Shown here piece after piece: positions 36,434 to 49,300 of a stretch of DNA of 64,000 bases. The notes under the pieces are model-generated. The model had not been told where the DNA came from. It made no database searches and saw only the letters and a program-made list of their open reading frames with translations. The stretch is from contig CM073595.1 of assembly GCA_037074705.1 (NCBI GenBank), forward strand, positions 49,099,639 through 49,163,638, given 5' to 3'. Position numbers and translations under genes: made by a program. The stretch is from Zhengitettix transpicula. Taxonomy: Eukaryota; Arthropoda; Insecta; Orthoptera; Tetrigidae. Every line of letters begins with the position of its first letter. Positions within the stretch are counted from its first letter, which is position 1.

Positions 36434-36757
36434 ATCAATAAAACAATTGATGACCTTATACCTACCCTTTTTTATTTATATTGTAACTACGTTTCGATAC
36501 CTTTTCGTATCTTCTTCAGGTATTTTCCAAATTAATATAATAAACTATCACAACAGAACGATTATAATTTATTAAATTCACACAGTTTTGAAAGAGGGTC
36601 CGAGGAAACTGTGTGAATTTAATAACTTGTTGTTCTGTTGTGCTAGTTTATTATATTAATTTGGAAAATACCTGAAGAATATACAAAAAGATATCGAAAC
36701 GTAGTTACAATATAAATAAAAAAGTGTCGGTATAAGGTCATCAATTTTTTTATTAAT
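36434..36757. mobile_element. foldback element: about 150 bp inverted arms, 17 bp loop
   Basis: The left arm (about 36436-36588) and right arm (36606-36756) are reverse complements with few mismatches: GATGACCTTATA against TATAAGGTCATC at the outside, CACAGTTT against AAACTGTG at the loop. The loop is TGAAAGAGGGTCCGAGG. Each arm carries CTGAAGA, a short stem-loop and CGAAACGTAGTTACAATATA, the left copy on the minus strand. Overall this is a MITE- or foldback-type palindrome. No target-site duplication could be fixed because of AT-rich flanks. Confidence 0.85.
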
Positions 36758-37130
36758 TCAAAACAGACATTAAATTAAAACTTTTATTTTTTTATTTATT
36801 GTAATTTTAATATGTATCAGATAATTATAATTATTAAATACTAGTCTGCTCTGAGTATTCCCCTACACGTTTCTACTTCACAGTAAATGGATTGAGGAAC
36901 CAATATTAACCCAAAAAATAAATTTCTATATATAAATTCTTTATTCTGTATAAAACGAAAGTTATAGCTCGATGTTTCCGTTATTAAAATATTGTATTTA
37001 AATTTTTCATTTTGTGAATATTGTACATTTCAGTTCGAGTGAATTTGAGCCGATTGAGAGAGGATTTAGATTAAGTGACATTAGACTACGTGAAAGGTAA
37101 AAAACGATAGAGTAACAAAGTGAGAACTAG
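36758..37130. other. AT-rich stretch, no gene
   Basis: Nothing recognised. Confidence 0.5.
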
Positions 37131-37680
37131 ATTGAGAAAGCTACGAGAAACATCCCCTACGCCTGACCTGAAATGCGCCTTCAATTGCTTCTGCTCTTAA
37201 ATTATGTGCTCGCCCAAGAGAATAATAGTGTCTGTTTTCTCACAAACGTTTGTCCATCACACGTTCCTCTCTATTTCATGTCACGTAGCTAGTCTAAATA
37301 CTGAGTCCCTATATTCCTCTTAAAATTCACCCTACTTCACCAAATCAATGGAAAGCCAGTAGAAAATCCCAATTCAGGAAGTTTCTGACACCTGTTTCTG
37401 ATGTGTCTACTTCATTTTAGGCGCGTGATCTTTCCAAGCCCATTGCTGGAGCTCAGAATACTATGAATGGAACAAAACAGAGCGTGAAATAATAAGATCA
37501 GGCTTAGTGGCACGGTGACGCGGAGGAGTGACGGACTGCAGGGGACACATTTCCTGTCCACTTTAGGGTCCAGAACAAAGACGACCGGTCAGACAACCAC
37601 CAGGCATCATCCCAAAGCGACCCTCTCTCCATAGGCACACGCGCCATTATGTTGTACAAATACAGAAAGAATGCTTATTT
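37131..37680. other. GC-richer island
   Basis: Particularly 37500-37640, with GGTGACGCGGAGGAGTGACG and ACACGCGCCATTATG. No frame long enough to list. Possible regulatory element or old repeat. Confidence 0.25.
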
Positions 37681-37995
37681 GGAATATATATATAACGTTG
37701 AATTACCCTCTTTAAGTGTTCCACGAGTTGCCAACATAACGACATAGAGAGGATATTCGAAGTAAGCTACGTAGCTGAAATATAGATTTCTTAGCCCCAG
37801 GAATGTATATATACTAAATAAAAATTATGCCCCTGTATAAGAAATGTTTCATACCATTCTTAATATTTTTTAATCGTTTCAGTCACATAAACGTTCATAA
37901 TGCTTATTAATAAAATATTAGTTACTTATATTTAATTCAATAAGATATTCTAGAATTATTTAATTTTGTTTATCAAAATGTATAATTACATTGCA
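37681..37995. other. AT-rich stretch, no gene
   Basis: Contains a short TATATATA run near 37685; nothing else. Confidence 0.5.
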
Positions 37996-38164
37996 AATTA
38001 GATAAATAAATAGCCAAACAACAGACAAAAAAGTGTGTTAAATTAAATACCTTCACTGTTAAAGTATACTAATTAGATTAATAAATACAATAAAGGGTGT
38101 TACTTATTTAGTACTTATTTTTGTCTATTATTCGGCTATTTATTTATCTAATTAGTATACTTTT
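37996..38164. repeat. nested inverted repeat with two alternative partners
   Basis: GGCTATTTATTTATCTAATT at 38134-38153 is the exact reverse complement of 37996-38015. The overlapping block 38137-38164 is also the reverse complement of 38060-38087 with one mismatch. The two left blocks are thus direct repeats sharing AATTAGATWAATAAATA. Either outer or inner hairpin can form, not both. Non-coding. Confidence 0.85.
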
Positions 38165-41100
38165 CAACACAGACGTTTTATAGTTTATAATTTCAAAAAA
38201 TTATAATACTAATTTCACTCTCCCTTTTGCCAGATGACAATATCGAATGTTACGAAGACTAGTAAATATATAAAAAAATATTTATTATAAATTATACATG
38301 ATTCTTTATAAACAATTCTCTTAGCAAATTACAGACGAAAAATTAGTTACACTCAAGAAAATAAATTACACCATAAACATTCAAAGATCTGGAATAATTT
38401 AGGTTACAGCATTGCAATGGTTTTCAATGAACAACAAATTTTCCGATCTAGAAAAGGTTTCACAGTTGCACTTTAAAATATTATGTGTTACTCTTAAGTT
38501 TGAGTTGCAGCTTCATAACCGTATTTGATTCAATCAATTTTTATGGTATTTTTGATATGAAACATATATGTTAATGCATATAGAATGGTTAAACAATATT
38601 AACACTCCTGAAACCAAAATAAATAAAGATATATTGACACCATTAAGTTACACAACGGTCAAATGAGTTTCATTGCACAATACAAATAGAAAATGACCAT
38701 TTTTTGGCGCGAAAATTGGCACGAAAAAAAGGAGTAATAATCTGATTTTATATCGTTGGTATCGTATACATATACATATATATATATATCGGCTAAAGTA
38801 ATGAATAATGGAAGTTTTCTAAAATTTCTTAAAGCTAAATGTAAAGAGAAAATTTTAGCGCATGTGAGGTGCTACATTGGGTTCTGAAAATTATAGTTTA
38901 TTATTTTTATATATACTGGTTAAGTTTTTAATTCAAATATTAAAAACATTTTCAAAATTCAAGCAGATTTAGAATAACACAATTTTTAAGCATGGAAAAT
39001 TATATCATAACGTTCTTAAATTATAAATATTCCCTCACTACGGTTAATGCGGAAGGAAAAATATTATTTTTACATATTCTTGGAGCTGTAACTGCAGCAA
39101 CCTTCATTACAGGACTTACTACGAGTATAAATTATACTTGGTTTCATTCTGTCTTCTTTGCTGAAAAGTTATTATATTTAGTCCACAGTCCGCTTTCTTT
39201 ACTGTTGTCACAAAAGCTGCTTGGCCATTGTTAACTTGAATATTTATATTACTTAAATAAACAGCAAATGTACGGAAAAGGAGTGTAAGAATATTTGAGA
39301 AGTTCTAGTCCGTCTGTAGTCCAACGCCGTCACTGGCATATAGTCCCAATACCTGAAAAGAAGACAGAAACAAAAAAATATTAGTGAAATATGGTTGTTG
39401 TAAATTTACATGTTGACATGTTTCGAAATATTTTTTCAGAAAATCCAAGTAATATATAATACAAAATATAAGAACGCGTCCTTCATGTACACTGTTGGTT
39501 TTTAACTGAATATTTATTTGGTCATTTCTCTACGTCCGTGAGTTTTATTCCCTATATAAGTATTATTACTTAATTATAAGCATGCACTTTATACGATAAT
39601 ATATAAACTAACGAATGTATAACATCCAACTGATGTAGATTATTATTCCTCATCATAATTAAGAATTTCAAACTGTGATATTATTTTTATCGTATATTCA
39701 CTTTTTCTGTTACAAACAAATTATTGTGCCCTTTGAGATATTGAGAGAGCGGACGTAGCACAAAAAATTCCAATTACTCTTGAAACTTTCATCATTGCGC
39801 TATCATAGACTGAACGTTATTATGAAAATATTAATCATTTTGCTTACATTTTCAAATTTATTTCTAAGGTAGCGGAAATGAATTACTTCTGGTATTTAAT
39901 GTAATGACGAATAATCATTCCACATACTCATGTATGCCCCATAAAATAAGGAAGGAAAAAACGAATACATTCTCTGAACGATTAAATATTATTTTACTTT
40001 ACCGTTTCTTTTGTAAATAATGACTAAATCTGAAAACCGAATCGTCAGTCAGGAATTGCATTACTTTCGAAACTCAAATGAAAAGCATTGTATATTTACT
40101 GGAATATTTCATTTATTAGACTATTCTTTAATAACAAAAATATTTGATCGAAACACTTACATATTATCAATAAGTTAAAGAATATTTTTATGTCTGTTGT
40201 GTTGATAATTAAATAATTTTCTGTCATATACAGACAGAACTGATTTAAGATTATTGAAACTGAGGAACACAACGTTTCATCTGACTTTGCAGGACTTTTC
40301 AGGGGGCACTAAAAACTTATAATCAACCCCAGACATCCAGTTGAAGAAGTTTAAAATAATCAAAGATGTAAGGAAGATAAAAAAATCAGAAATAATGCTC
40401 AGTCTGTTTCACTCTGCATATTCACGGAGTTATTATACAATTTGATATGTATCATTTCGGAAATTAGTCTAGCATGATTAATGAGTAAAAATTATATATT
40501 TCTACTGAAATGTAAAGAATAGGTCGTGAAATAATTTAATAGTAAGTTAATGCCCAGGAAATTCAATTTACAGTCAAGCAATAAAGCAATTTGACAGTCG
40601 CTGTATATCCAATATATATATATAGGTCTGGGAAGGATGTAAACAGACCTTCAACAAATTATTCAACTATATTTATTGTGTGTCCTAATAAACTATCCAT
40701 TACATTGTTATCGTATTATCAATAGCTAAATTATAGTCACTAGAACTAAATTATGCAATATATTGAAATTATTAAGCGATTAAATTTTGCTCCATTAACA
40801 TACAAATAATACGAAATATAACTAATCTTGTTGATTTTTGTAACACGTTGTTTAACTATTCGATGCTAAGTGAGATAGAAAACAAATTACTCAACAACTT
40901 TTGTGCATACTGAAGTCGCAAACGTTTATATGAATACTTATTAATCGTGTAGTATCATGTAGTAGAACACTATTATTTGAAGTAATGAAACACAATTTAA
41001 ATCACAGCCTAGATGTCTTTAAATTGCAAAATGATATATTTACAAATAACGATTGTTAGTAACATAGAACTTTTACGTATGTATCTTATTCTTTGTCTAT

Positions 41101-42380
41101 ATTTCATAATTCTGTTTCACACAACTTCTATCACAAATTAATTTCAAACATTAAAAGGTTTTTCTGTCACCAATTGTAAAAATAAACAATAAACTAATAA
41201 ATATGGATTCTAACTTCTTTTTTTTCAATTTAGTGCTATAAGATACAATACCATTTACGTTAGGAAGGGCTTTATTTACAGTTGGAGGAAAGGCAAATAA
41301 GTGGTCACAATTATTCGACATGAACGAAAAGTCTTGTAAACAAATATAAATATTTACAATCATATTAAATACAAAAATCTTCTGACGGTTTTTATGAATT
41401 ATAATGCTGCGGTAAGACACTATTATAGATTATTCATTATAAGTTTAATTGTTTTCGATCTTTTGCTTTTTGGTGAAATAATGAATTACAAGAGACTAAT
41501 TCAAATTTTTATTTCAGTTAAATTATTTGACCTCGAGTGAAATGACACGGGTCGACGTGATTTATCTATACAATTTAATTTGAACGCAAGGAATTTAATT
41601 TCTTATTCGATGTTCTCCTGTTTTGCTAATGCATATTTTTTTTGGGTTAGGAACATTATTTCAAAAGTAAACTCAATATTTGAATTATAACTATGCAGTT
41701 TTCATAATTATTTATCAGATCATAAGAAATTAAGTTTTAATGTTTGAAAATACGAAAAAATGAGTTTTACTATTTTTCTAGAGCAAATTTTCTCATTACA
41801 TAATTTAGTAATAAATTTAATTAAATTGGTTATTCAAAGAGGAACTTTGTAATTAAAATCTTAAGAACGTTCAAATTCTAGGCGAAGTTTTAAAAGTCTA
41901 GAATTATCTCATATACCTTGATGTTATTGCAATTATTTTTGTAATTTTTCAAATGTTGTTTGATCACGCTGAAATTCGAGATTTTGAAAATTGTGGAATT
42001 ATAACAAATTGAATGTTCCATGATAGTGGAATTTACATATAGTAAACTATTTCTTTCGTTCGACATGTTGATTTTCAGATCATTATTTTTTTGAAAAACA
42101 AATATATATTTTGTTATTTAACATGTACTCATAATTCAAACTATTTTTATTTATTATTACTCATCACTGGTAAAACTATGGAAACCCTGTGTTACTATCA
42201 AAAAAATTCTGCTGAATCACTCATATTTATTGTACTACTGTATTTCATAATTTCAGACTATTTATTGGGTTGAAAGATGTACTGTAATTAGAAAATTCTT
42301 TACTAGTTGGAATGAATCTAGTGATTCCGGTAATAGAGCTTTAGCAAACAAATTCCTATTTCTTAATATTAAGAATAATG
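38165..42380. other. long AT-rich stretch, no gene
   Basis: Contains small TA runs at 38769-38789 and 40612-40624. Frames of 60-89 codons (38992, 41151, 42091) are hydrophobic and low in complexity with no recognised motif. Confidence 0.45.
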
Positions 42381-43260
42381 CCAATTAATCCAAACATTCC
42401 AGTGACACTGGGTTTTGCATACTTCATAATAAATAAATGAAAATACGAATCGGAGGGTGAGTTTCCGGTTGCAGCTAATGTTTTGTGCAGTGAAATACGG
42501 GCCACACACACCGCATTTAACAATTGATAATCGATAGAAATAGTAGTGACCGCAACACTGTAGTGGCAACACTGTAGCCGCAGCTGACGGGGCGTCCCCC
42601 GTCACTGAGGAAAAAGATAATACACTTCAGAGGGATTTCTTGGAGGACGCTTACCCTCTCGACTCTGACAGGGAAGTTTATTATTGCCAACAGAAGTAAT
42701 ATCGGGCCAGCCCCAGGGCTCGGCCGGCCAACTTTTAATCATCATTTATCAAGCCAAGACGAAGTTTTGCCGGGCTCCGTACTCGCGCCACCATTTAATA
42801 AGCATTTGCCCAATTATCTCCTGCGGCGGAAACTACATCCCTTTGCTTGAGATTTTAGGCCCAGCCTTCCCCCGGGGCCGTAACAGACGGTAAGAATCGC
42901 GCCATTAGAGGAGAATTAAGTTTGCCAACACTTGGCCTGCGTGAAGAACGCAATTTCGTAGTAGATGGGGAACGTGGTTGCCAGCAGAAACTGAATTTCT
43001 GAGATAAAATGACTTGGCTCTTGTGTAATTCAAGCGTGGAGATACCTTCCTCTTCACATAGCCAAGATAAGGTTACCCTCTCTAATATACATCAATTATT
43101 TCGGTCCTAGGGAGCGGTGTATGCTTACAAGGCCTTCGTTGCTAGAATTACGAAGTAGCTACAGAGGGCGGGTTGCACACGGGCATCCGTAAGTCGCTTT
43201 CACTGCTTCCTTGGGAGATTCCAGGTTCTCTTTTCCAACGTAAGATCGAAATCTGGTGCT
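42381..43260. promoter_or_regulatory. GC-richer island, candidate regulatory sequence
   Basis: About 880 bp, richest at 42560-42900, with ACTTTTAATCATCATTTATC and CACCATTTAATAAGCATTTG inside GC-rich context (CTCGGCCGGCC, CCCCCGGGGCCG). Alternating homeodomain-like TAAT words and GC-rich blocks recall conserved non-coding elements near developmental genes. Frames of 62-78 codons are unrecognised. The function is inference. Confidence 0.3.
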
Positions 43261-43560
43261 TTACATACAATACTTCATGTATTTCCTTTAGGAAAAAGAC
43301 TTTTCAAACACATAATATTTCTAAAATAAGAGTAACAAATTCTCTACAGAAATTAAAGTAACTAGTTAACGTAGTATCTTGAGGGTTACGTGATAATGGA
43401 GGATTCCTTTTGCTTATATTGAAATTTGAATTATACTTTTCAAGCTTAGAGATTGAGTGAGGATACATCAAGATGTTTTTCAACTTTTAAATTGTAATAT
43501 TTCATGACTACTTTGTAAGAACTATAGCATGCGATTTATCACTTAGGGATGTACACATCG
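43261..43560. other. AT-rich spacer
   Basis: Nothing recognised. Confidence 0.5.
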
Positions 43561-44170
43561 TTGAGAGCATTAGGCTTTTTGGCGCTGAGGTAATTAAGGT
43601 TTTTCAGTGGTAGACGAGGTGTTTTGTGGGGTCGAGCGACGTCGCGTCCTAGCTTTTGAGGCGCCCTGTGCGCTAGGATGAGAAACAGAGAGAGACAGAA
43701 ACGGCGGCTGCAAAATGAAGGAAAGAGGCGATGTCTAACAGAAAATTAGCTAGGAAATAGGAAGGGGGGAAGGGTGTTGCTGAAGGAACTGATGGGCTGG
43801 CAAGGTGGCTCCTCCCCCACCCCCTTGCCCTATTACTTGAAGCTCTCCCATTGGACGAGAAATTGTATGCGAAAATGTGCAGCTCCGGCACCCCACCTCG
43901 GCCCGGAGCGAGATACTTAAAAATAAACTTAAAAACTGCGTCTCTGGCGACGCTTTTGCACGCACATGTTTACCTCCCGCACTTGCGAAGGCTTCAAAAC
44001 TCGGCCGAAAGGATTCTACGAGGACAATCAACTTGGAGGAGTTTTTCACGCGTGACCGCTGGCTCTGTTTGCTAATTACAGATGTTCGTGCGAAAGCGTG
44101 CGTGCTACCTGTTGATTCCTGCCCGGTATTTCCCGCAAAAGGCTACACAGCTTTCACATTTTTTTAATTT
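43561..44170. promoter_or_regulatory. GC-richer island, possible promoter-like sequence
   Basis: Contains CTCCCCCACCCCC (43810-43824), an inverted CCAAT (ATTGG at 43850-43854) and ACTTAAAAATAAACTTAAAA from 43915, which could serve as a weak TATA-like region. Four overlapping frames (72-99 codons) on both strands conflict and none is recognisable. Promoter status is speculative. Confidence 0.25.
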
Positions 44171-47100
44171 TTTACCCTTGCGCCTGTGTTCCTCCCTCTG
44201 TGTAAACAAATGAAAACGAAGCGATGCTCATTTGCGAATATTTGATGGAGGTTCACTTAAAAGGGTAACAATTTCCAACCCACCAAAGTAAACAAATATG
44301 CCACTGACCTACCAGAAGCGAGGCGATGCACTTAAAGTGTTGTATACACCGTCGTATAAAAACAAATTATATTTCGACCCTTTTATAATTATTATAACCT
44401 ATAGATTTTTTAGTATTTATTATTCCTCCATGTCATAATCAATATCTAAACCGGCGTTGTTGTTCAAACGATGCAACATTCACCATCGCGCTACTTAGAA
44501 AAACGAGAAGACGTCATATTTGCAGGTTGTAAAATGAGTGGAACTTATCTTTCTGTGAAAAGGCAAGCCTCTTCAAATCCGCTAGTAGAATTAATTAACT
44601 ATTTTTCAATTACTTATAGATAAATAAACATTGTTGTGGACAGAAATATTCAACCCTCCCTTTCGAACTAAAATAAATAATACCACATTCTCAAATTCAT
44701 TTTTCTCTTTTTTTATTCAATTCTACTGGTTAATTCGCTTTTCTATCATCTCAGGCACTACCTAAACTAAATTTATTTTTAAAAAACAACCTCTATTCCA
44801 CCTGTTTGCAGAATAATACCATGTAGTTACTTATTCATGCTTTATGACTAGTTCATGAAAATAATTATAAATATTAATTTATTTTTGCAATTGGATACTC
44901 CTTTTATTCTAAATACAACGATCTCTTACATCTCATACCGCAGAATATTACTATTCACTTTCAAATTTAATGGTTAATACATTATATGAATTTCTAAAAT
45001 TTATTTCTCAAATCGTATAACTAATTAAATTTTTATTCGTTATTTTCATAAAAGAAACTGAATATATATTGTATTTTAGTACCTCTAAAAAATAAAAACC
45101 TTGGCAGATGAAGAAATAATACTATAATGTATATATATTTATACATTCTACACATTCAAAAACTAATGCAGAGTTCTAAAAATGCTATCTTATTTACTCA
45201 TATTTTTTATTTATTTCCATTTTATTTATAAAAATAATTACCGAAACATACATATCTTAGAACGAAGGTACCTTTCTTTTAAAAGAATTACAACCGAATA
45301 ACAACGGATCATTAACAATTTCTAGAAGTTATTATTTTGCTCAATAAATCAGTCATCAATTATATCATCAAAGTTATCTCCTGGATTTCTACTACATATT
45401 ACTGTCCGTGTTAATGTTACTCTAAAAGTTAATTTATTATCGTACTATTTATTTGTATTATTTTCTCTGTAACTAGTAAAATTATAAGTTCATATTATCA
45501 TCCGTAACAGAATATGATAGATGATTTTAATCATCCCCAATATGAAAAACCCAGACATGTCAGAAAATAAACAGATAATTTGTCACAAAAAATGTTGGTA
45601 CGTCTGTTGTTCTTAATCAAGGTTGTCAGCTAAGAAAAAAGTGTGTATAATATGTAAGCATGTGCCGTCAATTGAAAATATCTAAAATTACATAACAAAT
45701 AAGTGTAGAAATTCTACGATTATTATTTATATATTCGAAAACGATTGAGGTAGTGTTTTCGTAAACATTCTTATGTAAATCACAGAAGGTAGTATATTTT
45801 TCCGGTAAACCTTAATAATGAACTCCGAAACTTAACAGAAAACTGTTTGTAGAAAGTGTAGAAATAAAATTCTCAACTTCACTGAATTATCTCTTATATA
45901 ATTGATGATATTAATATTATTGAAACCGACATCTACGAATATACTGTACCGCCGCACACGTGTCCCGGAAAAAGATAGCGTGTAATCCAGGTACGCAGCC
46001 CTAACTACATTTACAAGTAAGGATTAAATAATTAAATCTGGTAATAAATAATTGAGATATTTGCGTGTTTTTATTCCACTTAATATGTTTGATTTTTGTT
46101 TTTCTAGCTTTCGTACCGGAAAAATAATATTCGGCTATGGCTCTCAAACGTCAAAATATAGTCTATTCTGGCCTTATAAAATTGATGTGCGATATAAATT
46201 AAATATATATTGTATTTATTACGAATTTATTCCTCTATAATATTGAATTAATTTTCATTTAATATAATTTGGAAATATTAATATACTTAACTTGGTAGTT
46301 TTGTTGACTGGGACGTACGCTTTTAGTTGTATATCGAGTATTCAGCAGTAAAATCTATAATATACTGATATAATGTATTATATTTGAACTGAATATAATT
46401 ATCAAGTTATTTTGAATACAGCTTAACAATATTTGTTCAGTTAATTTTTGTATATAAAATTGTTAGGCTTGGTTTAGATATATTTATGGTATAAATAAAT
46501 GTTTAGAATTAAATAATAAACATCGTAATATATTTCGCAACATAATTACTTTATCACTAAAATAATCTACTAATTGATTTGGTTCTTATTTTTATAAAAT
46601 TATCTGCTCAAAAAATTTTAAAAATAAAATGTCTTCTAAGATAATTTTTAGCCTCATGAAATACTTTCAATCTTCTTTCTTAAAAAACGTAAAAGTGAAT
46701 TAATTTAGTACAGTAGAATTTATTAATAATTTTTAATATAACAACTAATAATACTTCAGAACATAAATTATAAAATCTTCTTCCTGTCACTTGTAAGAAA
46801 AATATTTTTAGTTCATTGGATTACAATTATTCAAAAACTTCCTGCAAGTAGACAATTATTAGTGTACAACTTAATCCAGTCATTAGTTATCCCATCTACT
46901 GTTTTTATGCTGGAAATGATTTACAAATAATGATAAGCGCATCTAAATACTTGTTATTATTTCCGTGCCATGAATTTACCTCAATGCCTTGCAAACACGT
47001 GCCTTCTTTATTTTCATCTATAACAGCTCGCACACTTACGCTGTAACTTTTTGATTTCTGTGTCATGATTTATGTTGCCTTTGTAGTCTTTCATATACAA

Positions 47101-48780
47101 TAATTTGACATGTTTGTTAAGTATAATCAAAACATGGTAAAATATATGTGGGGATATAACCAAGGGGAACTAGCCACGTGCCACTTCAAATCATGAATGT
47201 AAGTGGACAGTTTGAAAGTTGTCCTACAAGCTCCCAAGTTGAATGAATTAAGGGATCTCAACTAACTGGACCTTATTCTATTAGTGGTCACGCTTCTGTT
47301 ATATAAACTAACTCTTCCTGTTCTGCAAAAGTGTTCTTAATATTGTAACACTACTTTTTCTGTGTTTTTTATGCCACGAACAGTTACTTGTGAGTTTAAA
47401 AAAGATATTCTTCTGACGAAATTCTCTTTTATCTGGTGAAACTGGTAGCTCTGAACAATAACTAGGTCGTAAAGTGGATGAGTTAAATTAGATTATATAA
47501 CTGGTGATGTTTAGTATTTAATTCACAAGGTCATAAATAAAACCTATTCATCATTATTAACATTAATGCATAAAAGTTTGATGGTAAAACCTTAAATAAA
47601 CTAAGCAGACACTATTCGTCAATTTTCAAGGTATTATTTTTTATATTAACTGCCGTTAACAACCTGAAACCCGACTTATCTACAACATGAAAAATTATAA
47701 AAAAGATTTAGTACGTTGCCTGGATCATTTTATTTTTTTCCATAATTAATACGGAGAGTTTGTACGAACATTAATATTAATATACTGCTTATTGAAATTA
47801 CTAGTACTCTATTTAATAATAAAAATATTGTATAAATATCATGTTTTAAATATTTTTATACATTATCTTTAGGACAAAATGTTCAAATATTTTGTTACAC
47901 TTGTTAAGATTTTTTTGATCAAATCATTTGTCACGGTTAGGAATTTTCATTTTTCAACGCTAAATTTCTAATAGAGAAAAAACGCTTTCTTCCTATATGT
48001 ACCTTACTAATATTAAATAACATCTTGCACACTCCAGTAATGTTTATTCGCATCAATTATTACGGCCTATACTATTCTTGTAAAATTTTTATTTATTTTT
48101 AAAACACACAATTTTTGTATAAGTATTACTTCATTTATTGGCTCATTTGAAATTTTGAGACACTAGAAACTCAATCAAGTAGTATATGCCTTAGTCACCT
48201 GGATTTGTGTTATAACGTAGATCTGCGTTAGAAAAAATTGGTACCTTTATTTAATTAAATTTTCCTGAAATTTTATTATCTAAAACATAATATTTTATGG
48301 ACAACAACATCCGCTGTTATTGTCATTACTTTCTGTATAATTTAGCTCAATAGAATCATATTTACGCGATAAATCATTGAATGGGAATTCCATTTTCTTA
48401 AGCAGTCTGATTCTTTAGTGTCAATAAAATTAAAAAGGAAAATTGATAAAAACATTCGTTATTTCATGCTGTTTTATTTTTCAAGAATAACTTTTTTATT
48501 TTCGTATTCTTATGTAGTAAATTTATTTTTCACAAACACTGAATTCATTTTTAACTATATATATAAATGATTTTTTCTTGTCCTTCTGAATATAAGATTT
48601 AGAGATGATTGATCTTTTTCACAGTAGGTAGGATAAAAAATCTTGATTATGTGATTTAACATATTAGAGTTTTCTGTATAATAAAAATGGATATGTAAAT
48701 ACTTGGTTTACATGAATGAATAATGGTAATGGATAATCTGACATTATTTCTTGGCCGCTATTAGACGTAGTTTATTCCCC
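44171..48780. other. long AT-rich stretch, no gene
   Basis: The longest featureless run in the window. One 62-codon frame at 46052-46240; no repeats or islands seen. Confidence 0.5.
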
Positions 48781-49300
48781 ATTAAAATTGTTATGCTAAA
48801 CCAATATTTTGCCAGAACTTGTACGCCGATGAAAGCATTTTCTGCAGCAGGGCTCTTAAATCAATTTCGCGCCGTGATTCGGGCCGAGAGCAAAGAAGAG
48901 ACCGGATAAGCGCCTAATCTTTGGCGTCCTCTTATTTGCAGGGCGCCCGGGCATCCTATGGCTCCAAAGTATTAGAAACACAATTCCTCGTTGGGCGCCT
49001 TTCCTCGAATATTCTTGTCTTTGGCGCGTAAAACGACCAATCAGGGGGATGGAGCGGCGGGGGCGGAGGCGGGAGGGGGGCAGCGGCGGGGCGTAGTTAA
49101 CGTCGCGGGGGCGGCGGGGGCTGGGGCGACGCCATGCGTCTTTACGGGAACATCAATAATACAGGAGACACGTCCCCGCGTCTGTGTTTGCTCAAAGATG
49201 AATGGATCCACCTTCCTAGCAAATTGCGTCTTTGTAATTTCAACCACGACCAAACATACCGAGCTAATTAAGAAAAATAAAAATGCTCGTATATATGTCT
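48781..49300. promoter_or_regulatory. GC-rich island with CCAAT and GC boxes
   Basis: The most G+C-rich short block of the window (49040-49135). GACCAATCAGG carries CCAAT at 49037-49041 and is followed by GCGGGGGCGGAGGCGGG. Upstream lies TTTCGCGCCGTGATTCGGGC near 48866. The overlapping frames of 118 (plus) and 70 (minus) codons cross the G-rich run as Gly/Ala- or Pro/Ala-rich low complexity and are unlikely to be genes. A CpG-island-like promoter or enhancer is possible. Confidence 0.3.

Noticed and set aside
40514..40530. miR-1-like word near GAAATGTAAAGAATAGG
   Set aside because: It has a mismatch in the seed and a deletion, and no hairpin partner is visible.
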